DNA from: Schizochytrium sp. TIO01
Lineage: Eukaryota > Sar > Bigyra > Thraustochytrida > Thraustochytriidae
Length of the DNA stretch: 64,000 nucleotides
Assembly: GCA_004764695.1 (NCBI GenBank)
Contig: SMSO01000036.1
Location: forward strand, 640,001-704,000
Direction: 5' to 3'
Both the position numbers and the translations under genes were made by a program. The notes below the pieces were generated by a model. It saw only the letters and a program-made list of their open reading frames with translations. It was not told the origin of the DNA and did not search any database. Shown piece after piece: positions 13,373 to 22,881 of the stretch (positions within the stretch are counted from its first letter, which is position 1; every line of letters starts with the position of its first letter).

Positions 13373-14084
13373 TTATGACATCGTATACTTGGTCTGCAAT
13401 CAAGTGACACCACAACGCATACAATCCGCACAACCTACAAAAGAGATTGTAGTTAATATTGCATAAGCCTTCAAAGCCTGAAGATTGTTGTGTATGATCC
13501 GCATCTCGTTCGAAAGAATCACCAATTTCATTGCAAATACATATTCCGCAGGTATATTTCTCACAGGATTCTTGCGCTTTTATCTAGAACATGCTCACTT
13601 TCGTCAACAAAACTTTGCATACTTGATTCTATTATTTGGAAAAGAGCTTCAACCTCCAGGCTAAGCGCATGATAGCATTTTGTATCATTTCTATTCTGGA
13701 ATAGAAAAATATAATCTTTCTTAATTTAATGATTGTCCTTTCTCAACAAGCTTTCATAGAACAGAAACTGAGTTTTGCGCACACAGTCTTACGCAATCAA
13801 ACACATACTGCCAGTCTATAGCCTGCTCGACATCTGCCGGGCAGTAGTTTTGAACAACGGAGTTTTGTATTGCATTGAGGTCATCAAAGAAATGCCTTCG
13901 GTTCTTCTGCTTGGTTTATTCAGGGGCTAGGACTGCTCCCTTGTCTAGAACTTCAGATTTGATGTCTTGATGACTCAGGTCTGCTGCCATGTATCCTTGC
14001 AAGCTCATCTTGTGCTTGCTTGATTCCAATTATTCCTCTATGCGTTCATATGACACCTCAATAACGTTTCCTTTATCAGGTCTC
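13373..14084 (-). pseudogene. Probable decayed multi-exon gene, family unknown
   Basis: Read on the minus strand, this stretch shows protein-like segments joined by plausible splice sites but broken by stops. Segment one starts after a cag acceptor at 14085-14086 and runs to a gtaag donor at 13792. It contains KNRRHFFDDLNAIQ and CPADVEQAIDWQYVF, with two in-frame TAA codons at 14030-14032 and 13916-13918, each where CAA (Gln) would fit. Segment two follows an acceptor at 13696-13697 and contains LEVEALFQIIESSMQSF. It hits TGA at 13561-13563, after which the adjacent frame continues with IPAEYVFAMKLVILSNEM. A gtaggt donor at 13438, an acceptor before 13393 and a TAA at 13373-13375 would end the protein. 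Mixed codon use and helical, amphipathic character argue for former coding. I do not recognise the family. A real gene with extra introns is the alternative. Confidence 0.4.
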
Positions 14085-16070
14085 CTGCTTAGCACTCATT
14101 ATCTAGGACTTCTCCAATTATTTAATCATAGAAACGCTAGAGAAGCAAATGGACAGCAAGTTGTAAGGTTGAAATTTGCTCGTTGTAATTGTGGATGATA
14201 AGAAACATTTTCATTTATATAATATTGTTGTTGATAGTGTTGATTATTCTTGAACGCCACCCTTAATTGAAATACTGCCGTTTGCCCGAGAGAGAATTCA
14301 AGTTGATGTTGGTATCTAGAACAAACAGCATGCAAGAGGCTGACAGTTCAGCTGCACATTTCTAGGCAAAAATTCGAAATTGCTCGAGAAAATCGAGATA
14401 ATCTAACTGAGCCAAATGCATGTAAACTTAGAGCCGGTCTACACATGGATGACATCGTACCTGACAGGCTAAATCATTTGTACATCAAACATTTGAATAT
14501 ATTATAAGTTTATCTGTTATCCTTCTCGCTAAGCTGCCCTTTCTTGCAATGAATGCGACACATACAAAACAATAACAGTTACAATCTATAACCCAAGGGT
14601 ATCAAATTTGTTCAATTAAATAAAACTATTGGTTTAGATGATATAGGTCTACAGATGTTTATTCTTGCAGGGAGTGTATTCATCGTTTATGATAATGCGA
14701 ATATATTGCTGTAGTAGTAGTTGAACGCTGATGATCCTACCGAGATATTCTATTTTTTCAGTACAACAAGGCCAAGTATCCTTGCTGGTATTAAGCTACT
14801 ACTTCTACCTCTGAAGGTTGTGTCATGGAGTTCTTACATGCCGGCGAGATTGTTTTGTTGAAATCTTGATCGCCCAAATTAAAAGCTTCTTCTATAACAA
14901 AACATGTGATAATACTAGACACAAAGGAAGAACGAAACCCTTATTGGAACAGTCAGTAAACCTACACAGCTCTATGGCATACATCTTCATTAGTAGAGCA
15001 GTATGCGCATATTATCATAATTAATTTATCAACAAATTAGCAAGTGAGCTCCCCTTTTCTTAAGTATGGTAGGCCTAATGACACAACCTAAATTCTTATG
15101 ATGTAGTCATCACAGACCGCAATCAACAAACTAATAGGAGATCTCTTGAAGCGTCCAACTAGGTCATTGATACAGCAATATAATCATGCGACTCCATCGT
15201 CATCCAACCTATCATCGAGTATACCTATGAACCTACTTTCATGATCAAGGAAACTTCTCCTCGCTCCTCGCCTCCACTTATCATAATAAAAATTCATCAA
15301 AAACTCTCGCCCAAGAAAAGTCTCCTCTGTTAAGATTAGATAAGTCTCTCCAACGCTTTACAAACGCATTACTCTGAGCTAATCAGTACCCTACTACCTT
15401 TTCAAGTAGCAACCCTACTAATGCTACTCCTACTCGCGGCCATAGATAGGCCTACGCATGAGCGATCCTACTACCCTCCTATCCTCTTCCCTAATGCCTT
15501 CACCCCCTATTCTCTCCGTCATCGACCTCCTAGCTTTTCCTGTATTCGACCCCTATTCCCTTCCCCGCCACTCCCTCGATCGCACCTCTACCTCCCTGTA
15601 GCTAACTTGTACCGCTCTCCACCCTGTATTGCCGCTAACCTCCTCTACCCTTACTCATAGCCCCTGCCTTGTAAGCCCCACCTATGCTTATCTATAAGCC
15701 TCTGCCTGTAACGAAAGCAGGGTATTATTTCTATCACTTACCTAACTACGTAGGCCTCCGCTGTAGCACTCGCTATATGTTCCTGGCAACCATCTCCAGC
15801 CAGTTGACAAGCCATTTACTTACCTATTTCGCTGTTTATTCGTTTATTTGTTTTGTTTGATTGTTTGTTTGTTTAGTCTATAGCCAGCTAGCGTCTCCAA
15901 ACTAAGCCTATTCTAGTTCTACGCAGGCTTCGAGCCACTTTCCCGCCACCACCCCTTTAGATCACACGCACTCACACACAGTAGTCATCCTCTCGAGGAG
16001 ACCCACCAAGGTGAGTTCCCCGTGTTCCCACGTTCTGTTCCTTTTTGCATATGAACGCGGTCTATTTTCA

Positions 16071-16079
16071 GGGTTAGGG
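16071..16079 (+). promoter_or_regulatory. Telomere-type GGGTTAGGG motif upstream of eS25
   Basis: The sequence GGGTTAGGG lies about 100 bases before the eS25 start codon. In plants and some fungi, telomere-like boxes are known promoter elements of ribosomal protein genes. A regulatory role here is inference from position only; a chance match is possible. Confidence 0.35.
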
Positions 16080-16175
16080 TAATATAGACCGTTTTCTTTG
16101 GGTGGCGGGAGAGAGGGAGAGAAAGCAGAGCGGCGCAAGGAGCAGCAGACCTACGACTGATTTTCACGCAGCACC

Positions 16176-17266
16176 ATGGTACGTAGCCTCGGGGCTCTCG
16201 CGGGCGGCGGAGACGAGCTTGCGGGCAGAGGAGGGCGCCAGGACATCTGGCGAAGGCACGAGGAGATGAATCGCACGGATGCGGCCGGAGACGAGGCCCA
16301 CCGGCGCGAGATGAGGACAGCATGGGGCCATGCGTCGGCCTTCAATGTTAAAGCAACTTGACGACGATAACAGCGACGACGACGACGACGACGAATGGAC
16401 TTCCGCAGTGGGACAGTGGTGCTTTCGATTGGACTGATGAAGATTTGGAGATGTGGAGGACGCTTTGATGCGACCTTCCACAGCAACTTGATGAGATCGA
16501 CAGTGGGCGTAGCAAATTAGGCGATACCTTATATGTTTGTGCTTTGAGTGCACATCCTTTGGTATTTGCGGCAATGTCAAGATGAAGGGTGTAGACGAAG
16601 CTGGTGGGATACAGCGTTGTCTGTGAGTCTTTTTGGCAAAATTTCCTGCGATCAGCCTGAGAACGGGGCACTTTGTTGCCCGGTCGTTTGCTCACTTTCT
16701 GTTTCTAAAGTGATGGTTTTCATGAGTACCAATCTGCATGCATCAAGCGGAAGCTTCAAGAAATCGTCTGACGCTGGAGGAGTTGAGTACGGTGGGGTGG
16801 TCTTTATGCATTTCGTTCGATCCTTGTGACAACGTGAGCCTGACACGTTCTTATCGAATGTTGGTATTGGATGCATTAAGAACTCAAGAAGTAACTAACT
16901 GGCATGATGATGATGAATTGCAAATTAATTTGAGTATCACAGGCGGTCAAGCAGCAGAAGACGAAGGAGGCCAAGGCCAAGGCCGCCCTCGCCGGTGGCA
17001 ACAAGGGCAAGAAGAAGAAGTGGGCCAAGGGCAAGGTCCGCGAAAAGGCCTTCAACGCCGTCCTCTTCGAGAAGCCCGCTTACGAGAAGCTCCTCTCCGA
17101 TGTGCCCAAGATGAAGCTTATTTCCGTCGCCACTGTTGTGGAGCGTCTTAAGATCAACGGCTCCCTCGCCCGCCGTGCTATCAAGGAGCTCAAGAACCAG
17201 GGCCTCATTAAGCCTGTCGTGCACCACCAGAAGCAGTTGATCTACACCCGTGCCCCCCAGGCTTAA
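16176..17266 (+). CDS. RPS25: 40S ribosomal protein S25 (eS25), 2 exons
   Basis: Component of the small ribosomal subunit near the head/E site. Exon 1 is just the ATG (16176-16178). The intron runs 16179-16942 (gtacgt to cag) and exon 2 is 16943-17266, ending in TAA. The product is 108 residues, the usual size. It has a Lys/Ala-rich N-terminus with [17 protein letters not shown], then [17 protein letters not shown] and the winged-helix core [20 protein letters not shown], ending in [16 protein letters not shown], a very typical eS25 tail. Codon use differs sharply from the neighbours: all Lys codons I read are AAG, and third positions are mostly C or G, as expected for a very highly expressed gene. 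The start context is ACCATGG, with the final G supplied by the intron and replaced by G after splicing. Confidence 0.97.
16179..16942 (+). other. 764-bp intron splitting eS25 right after the start codon
   Basis: Donor gtacgt immediately follows the ATG; acceptor atcacag precedes GCGGTCAAG. Open frames inside (for example on the minus strand at 16151-16580) have no family resemblance and are treated as shadows. A (CGA)n run lies at 16374-16393. Long first introns in ribosomal protein genes often carry enhancer or regulatory sequence; that is inference here. Confidence 0.9.
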
Positions 17267-19592
17267 GTAAAGTGAAATTGCTCTTGGATATTCAACATTT
17301 TGCGCTATTGAACAGTTGGTTTAGTTTGTTTATCCTTGTTCCTTGTCTTGATTTTCTTGTTTTATAGGTGTCTAGTGCTTTTGTTCTACTCTTTGTAATG
17401 CATTTACAGCATGTCTCTCATGAGATCAAAGAACGGTTAAGATTAGGAAGTGTTTCCTGAAGTAACCTAGTGCATAGTAGTATTTCCTTGGAGAAAATAA
17501 AATGAGCGACACTGCTGTGAGGAGAAATCGATTAAAAGCACTAGATCTGTCAAAGGTTGTTATTAGACATTTTAAGAGAAGCTTGTTGGCATCTTCTTTT
17601 CCTCTTTTGCCAGACCAAAAGCAAAGTTTACTCCCTTCTGAAGAGGCGATGCAAACCATCAAAAGCAAGCAGTTTCTATTATTTCCTTGACCAAAATAGG
17701 CTACCACTCAGCTAAAGAATAACCAAGACCTACTCTATATCTTAGTATAGGCCGGTTTATTTTTCTTCCGCCGCATCGCGTCAAACATCAGGATAATAGG
17801 AAAGCTATTTTCTTTCTCTCTCTCTCTCTCTCTATCGCTTAGAAAAAGCAGACAAAGGCGACACCCTAAATGTCTTAGTTGCCTTCCTGTCAGGACCATT
17901 AATTAGAAAATGGACTCGAAAGTCTAGTCCTCCTAACAAGTAAGCCAACTTCGGAAGCCTGCCATCTTTAAGACCGGCCTGCTCCACGATATAGAAACAG
18001 GTCCTTGCTAGCTTCCCAAAGTACTAAGGCAACCGATGTTATGTGTTCAAGTAACGTAATGTATTTTATATGTGTATTCTATAACATTATGATGCCCAGG
18101 CTGCTTATGGTTGAGTAGTTGGTACCTAGAGAATCGGACTACAACGAAGCTTCAGTGGTTTGTGGCAGTTCAGATGTAATAAGTTATGAAAAGTGAGTGG
18201 CAGGCTGCTACCTGGCGTTCTAAATGTGTTTTGTCCCAGCTTTTGACCTCTACCTAGTACTGCTGGAAAACCGCTTATTGCATCAAAAAGAAGTTGACTG
18301 CAAACCTCGCAATGGATCTTTCCACTCATCACAGTTGACGTGAATCTGTTGAGGGCTGGCTCAAGCAGTTTCTATGTTTTAGACTTACTTTTTTTTTTCT
18401 TTTCTTTTTTTTTTTTTCTGAATAGTTTCTTTCGTTGGAAAAATGCGAGAACTAATCTTTACGCTGCTCATTTCAAGTCAATCCTGGTCGTCTCCGCGGT
18501 CTTCCAGGCTGAAACCTCAACGTGAAATAGACGAACTCACTTTTGTAGGACTTTCCCCTCCAGCGTGAAAATGCCTAGTTTTGATGCTGCCGATATTACA
18601 GTGGCATATTCAACAACATTCTAGTTTCGCAAATTTAACATAATTAGAAGCATTCCCAATTAAACCATGCCTTATGATAGCTATGCTTTACAGCGCGACT
18701 CAAGTTGTACGATGAAGTTGATGTGAGATTAGCTCAGTTAAATGTGGATATAATATCATCAAAAGAGGGAATGCTGATGAACCTCTGGCCTCCTAAAGTT
18801 TTACATTTTTCTTGGAATTTTCTACTGCAGCCTACCAAACCTCTTGATGATAATTCTGCGAATGAATGATCTCAACGCTTTGACCTCATGAATCATATCT
18901 GTCAGCTACAAAACCCCGTCATTTCATTCGAAGTTTACTTGGAATAAAAGAACCCAGAACGGGAGAGTTGGACATTACAAGCAAACCCTTCTATTTTATG
19001 TAAAATTGCAGCCCTTCCGTGGTTTCTACACAAAGAATCCCCCGTCCCCCAGGAAGAATATCTCTGCCAACTCTGAGCTGCTTAAACGGTAGAATGTCAG
19101 GCTGATTCTGATGTGTGTGAGTCGAGACCACTGGGGTTCTTCACACGCTACGGTGCCTCTAATAACTGGTAGAGCGTGTCCAATAGGAGTACTTATGCAA
19201 TACCTAGTGAAAGCAGCAGGCTGCATGTACGCCCGCTCAGCCTGGCTGCCCACAGAAAGCAAGAAGTGCAGCCTGCCAAAAGTGATCACGCCACGAAGCG
19301 CAAGTAGATAAACCTTGGTAAGAATTGTAGCATTGGGTACGACTATACGTCTACAGTATACAGATGTGCTGGTAATATTCTACAAAGATAAATGAGATGC
19401 GGTAGTAGTATTAGTTATGACAGATGTTTTTTTAAGTATACTCTTTGGCCTGTGACGGGTTCTGCATGCTTTCTTAGCATTTGGGCAATTCCTAAATTGG
19501 GATGGGTACAGGGAATGATTGAAGTGACAGATTGAATCAAAGCAACAAACTGGGAGCTGGCTGCACATCTTGGCTCATGGGCTGCTGGTTGG
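17267..19592. other. Intergenic, no gene seen
   Basis: AT-rich sequence between eS25 and the esterase. Contains a (CT)n run at about 17813-17834 and a T-rich stretch at 18388-18418. The open frames at 19026-19311 on both strands show no recognisable family. Confidence 0.55.
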
Positions 19593-20978
19593 ATGCCCTT
19601 GGGTACTGCAAGAAGCATGAATACGTTGGGGATTATTGCCTTCGTTACCTTTGGAGTACTCGCATTGCGTAGAACTCTTCGTATACAAACTTACACTGAA
19701 CTTGGCATATGGTTTGCAGTTGGGGTAGTAAGAAGCTTCATCTCAAATGCCGCGATTGCAGGTTGTCTTCGAATTTGGCGAGGTGGGAAAGCTGTGTATG
19801 AAAACTGGTCTTGGACAGAGGAAATGTGCAACGCAGGGGCGCAAGGTGCAGCTCAATTTCTTCAAATGTCAGCTTCGGAGAATGAAGTTCACTACCAGTT
19901 CATGCGAAAAGGATTCGAGCTTATCGCTTCGCAAAGTACAAAAACAATGGAGAACGCAGGGTTTGCAATTTTTGACTACAATGCGGGCAATATACGGTGC
20001 CGAGCTATGTGCCCAAAGCATCTTGTTCCCCGTGTGAAAGCCCAGTTAGGCCTGGTAGTATCCGCCAACGAAGAACAAGAGGCATTGGTCTGGTCTATGA
20101 AACTTCTAAATGATCGAGGAATTAAAGAGCACGTTCTTCAATCACAGCCTATCAAATGGCTTATGCATTTTCACGGTGGCGGTTATGTTAGTGGAACCTT
20201 ACTAGCATCACAAGCAGTGGGCCATCATTATGGCGAGCACGCGCTAAGTCGTAAATCTGCGATGAATTTGGTTGTTGTTTTACCAGAGTATGCACTTGCA
20301 CCGGAAGCTCGATTTCCTGCCGCCGTATTGGATGGCCTTGATGCTTATGTATGGCATACATTGCGCCCAGATATTTCTCCAGAAAATATCGTTTTAGCAG
20401 GCGAGAGTGCTGGAGGTGGCTTAGTTGCAGCAATGCTTTTGGCTATCCGTGATACTCCCGCACCATATTTGGAGCATTTTGAGAATCTGTCAGGTTTCAC
20501 TAAGAAGGATGGGTTATCTTTGCGTTGGCCACTAAGTTCTTTTCATATGCCTGCTGGTGCAGTACTTATGAGCCCGCTCCTTGACCTCCGACACGATGCT
20601 CTATACTGTGAAGAACGAGCTCCGTTCGATATTATCACTGCAGCATCTGTGAATGGTGCTGCGAAGACTTATGTTCCCAGCGAAAAGGTTGCAGCTAACA
20701 ATCCCTTGGCATCGCCTATCTTAGGAACTCTGAGTGGGATGCCGCCATTGCTTCTGTCTGCTGGTGAAGTTGAGATTTTCAAGCCTTCAATTAGATCTTA
20801 TTATCTCAAAGCCAAGTCTCAGAATCCTGCTGATGCGGACATCTCATTTCATAATTTTCCTGGCCAGACACACAGTTTCCAGTTGCAGTGGTCTTCTGTA
20901 GACTCTCAGGCTGGAGTATTATACGACGAGATTCTGAACTTTGTGCAAAGATCAACCACCAATTCTTTGACTATATGA
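19593..20978 (+). CDS. Alpha/beta hydrolase of the hormone-sensitive-lipase family (esterase/lipase)
   Basis: Predicted serine hydrolase, 461 residues, single exon. A hydrophobic stretch at about residues 10-26 suggests an N-terminal membrane anchor, so the enzyme probably sits on an internal membrane. HGGG at 194-197 is the HSL-family oxyanion-hole motif, and GESAG at 270-274 places the nucleophile at Ser272. PEYALAPEARFPAAV at 231-245 is the usual conserved strand-loop between them. His427 in PGQTHSF is the likely catalytic His. The acidic position falls in AGEVEIF, where the family usually has Asp and this protein appears to have Glu394. The start at 19593 is the first ATG; a second in-frame ATG at 19617 would keep the anchor. 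Substrate (acylglycerol, sterol ester or short ester) cannot be told from sequence. It lies about 490 bp upstream of the lipoate ligase-like gene on the same strand, separately transcribed as far as I can see. Confidence 0.9.
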   Translation: MPLGTARSMNTLGIIAFVTFGVLALRRTLRIQTYTELGIWFAVGVVRSFISNAAIAGCLRIWRGGKAVYENWSWTEEMCNAGAQGAAQFLQMSASENEVHYQFMRKGFELIASQSTKTMENAGFAIFDYNAGNIRCRAMCPKHLVPRVKAQLGLVVSANEEQEALVWSMKLLNDRGIKEHVLQSQPIKWLMHFHGGGYVSGTLLASQAVGHHYGEHALSRKSAMNLVVVLPEYALAPEARFPAAVLDGLDAYVWHTLRPDISPENIVLAGESAGGGLVAAMLLAIRDTPAPYLEHFENLSGFTKKDGLSLRWPLSSFHMPAGAVLMSPLLDLRHDALYCEERAPFDIITAASVNGAAKTYVPSEKVAANNPLASPILGTLSGMPPLLLSAGEVEIFKPSIRSYYLKAKSQNPADADISFHNFPGQTHSFQLQWSSVDSQAGVLYDEILNFVQRSTTNSLTI

Positions 20979-21464
20979 ACGAATATTTCCAAGGCTTGCA
21001 AAATGCTTCTAGCCGGCCTCTTGTGTATAATGAATTCAGCCATTAATTTACGGAGTAAATTGTTCTTTAAAAATAATTTTCATCATATTCGCTCTTTAGA
21101 AAAACAACAAAGCAAACATCAACCTAAACGCCATCAACAAAACAGGCGTGTTTGTATGTTCCCTTTTGAGAGAATCGCACTGTCCTCTGCGCTTTGTGCC
21201 ATGTGATAGATCTCTAATTTCAAAGCTGTTAGTAATAGTAAGCCTCTGGAAGTCTCAAGTTGAATAACCAGTTTTGCGTCCTATGAGTTGATTGTCATTT
21301 TTTTGTGAGGAATACAAAAACTTGCAACCGGAGAAGCGTGCAGCTCTTGCTGCGACTCCAGCAAACTCTACTAGAGGGTTTCAGGTTTCAAAAGAGCAAT
21401 CTGCGAGCCTGCTCTATTGGACGAATTTGCTTTGGCTGCGCGTCTGGGTTTCTATTTTAAAAAA
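20979..21464. other. Intergenic spacer
   Basis: About 490 bp between esterase and ligase genes. Nothing recognised apart from the presumed 3' end and promoter. Confidence 0.6.
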
Positions 21465-22334
21465 ATGGTAGACGGTAAGATGGCACAGCGAGTCCTGAAG
21501 ATTGTGCGTCTTGGTCCGCGCGATAAGGTTGATATTTGGCGTCAACTGCAGCTAGAAGAAGGTCTCCACAGATCAAAATCCAGTATTGAAGATGCAGGGG
21601 TCCCAGGCAGCGGTACTGGCTGGGTTGTACTGAACCACCCTCAATCATTTCAGGAGGCGAGTATTGTACTTGGGTTTTCGGGCAAAATCCCGAAGCTTGT
21701 CAATGAGCCAGAACGCAAACGTCAGAATGTACCAATGATCCGCAGGTACACAGGTGGAGGCACTGTAATTGTTGATGAAAATACTGTTTTTATCTCCATG
21801 CTTCTTGGCAAAGACCTTGTGCCAAATGTGGACCCATTTCCTCGACCAATTATGTCTTGGTCTGGCGAATTCTACAGCCGAGTGCTCAACGACCGTCTTG
21901 GCGTGAAGGGTTTTTCACTCCGCGCAGATGACTACGTTGTAGATAATGTCAAGATTGCTGGAAATGCGCAAGCTATTAGTGGCAAGCGATGGGTGCATCA
22001 CACATCTTTTCTATGGGACTATAGCTCCGAGCGGATGAAGGTGCTGAGCCTTCCCGAGAAACAGCCCGAGTATCGTGCAAATCGCGACCACGACAGCTTT
22101 CTTCGTCGTATGAAGGAGATTTTCCCGCCCTCTTTCCCACCAGGTCAAGATCCAGTCCTTGGACCTGCCACCTTTTTAGATGCGGTGGAATCTGAGCTTA
22201 CAGAGTATTTCACAAAACAAGGTGTGCATGTTGAACAGGGTACTGTAGCACAGCTCGAAAGAATTCTTGAGGCTAATCCAGAGCGCCGCCAGGTTACACG
22301 CTTTGAGGAACCTGTCGATGCCTCCAGTGCATAG
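21465..22334 (+). CDS. Lipoate-protein ligase A-like protein (BPL/LPL catalytic domain)
   Basis: 289 residues from the first ATG at 21465; the frame is open further upstream but has no ATG there. The BPL/LplA catalytic domain covers most of the protein. IWRQLQLEEGL at about 24-34 matches the family's N-terminal helix. RRYTGGGTVIVD at 93-104 is the lipoyl-AMP binding loop, and DNVKIAGNAQAI at 160-171 carries the conserved Lys163 that contacts the acyl-adenylate. PFPRPIMSW near 124-132 matches the plant and protist branch. These enzymes attach lipoate, or octanoate, to E2 and H proteins, normally in mitochondria or plastids. A basic N-terminus (MAQRVLKIVRLGPR) may serve as a weak targeting signal. 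The bacterial LplA C-terminal accessory domain is absent, so a separate activating subunit or a transferase-only role is possible. Confidence 0.88.
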   Translation: MVDGKMAQRVLKIVRLGPRDKVDIWRQLQLEEGLHRSKSSIEDAGVPGSGTGWVVLNHPQSFQEASIVLGFSGKIPKLVNEPERKRQNVPMIRRYTGGGTVIVDENTVFISMLLGKDLVPNVDPFPRPIMSWSGEFYSRVLNDRLGVKGFSLRADDYVVDNVKIAGNAQAISGKRWVHHTSFLWDYSSERMKVLSLPEKQPEYRANRDHDSFLRRMKEIFPPSFPPGQDPVLGPATFLDAVESELTEYFTKQGVHVEQGTVAQLERILEANPERRQVTRFEEPVDASSA

Positions 22335-22881
22335 CACATCCAATGAAGAAACCAATCAATGTAAGGAATGCCTTACTCCATTTTCGATGTTACAATGCAT
22401 AATCTAACCTAAAACTGGAAGGTTCGTTCTCACTTTGAGAAATATTCAACTTTAACCTTTGAAAATATGCCAGATTTTGACTAAGAAGGAAAATATGCGA
22501 TTTTTAAAGTACCAGATTCTTTCTTCTATGATTTTATTTAATTTCTTGTTTGATTTGCGCAACATGCTCAAACCAGATGGAATACATTCTAGTTTGCGAA
22601 AACAGATGAGCATCTACGTATATCCTTTATTCTTTCTTGCTTGAAAAAAAAAAAAAGGCATAGAGATCTGAATAGGGAAACGAATTATGCATGAGAATAG
22701 CTTTCAATTGTGCCATGCCTACGCTCCACTCGCCAAGAATAGCATCGAATTCTTTAAAAATTACAAAGCATAAATAGAGACAGTATTTATTCAATCAAAA
22801 TAATCGAAAACTTTTAAAAGAAAGTTGTTCTCTTTTGTTAAGATGTAAACCTAGATCACATGGTCAAGCTTCCTTTACTAG
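22335..22881. other. Convergent intergenic spacer
   Basis: AT-rich 547 bp between the 3' ends of the ligase (+) and RGS (-) genes. An A13 run occurs at about 22645-22657. No gene seen. Confidence 0.6.

Larger units (their letters stand above)
12980..16175. other. AT-rich interval between VPS29 and eS25
   Basis: Contains the decayed locus at 13373-14084 and, at about 15400-15720, a strand-biased pyrimidine-rich (C/T) stretch. That stretch leaves a 79-codon frame rich in Pro, Leu, Ser and Tyr, which I regard as compositional. The last 200 bases before 16176 should hold the eS25 promoter. Confidence 0.5.

Noticed and set aside
13916-14032. TAA reassigned to Gln as an explanation for the interrupted frame
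   Set aside because: VPS29, eS25, RPC4 and GST all end at TAA exactly where their families end, so TAA is a stop here.
21417-21464. Upstream TTG start for the lipoate ligase-like gene, and similar GTG or TTG starts for the kinase (26817), RPC4 (31634) and GST (49734)
   Set aside because: Eukaryotic genes overwhelmingly use ATG, and each has a good in-frame ATG just downstream that keeps all domains.
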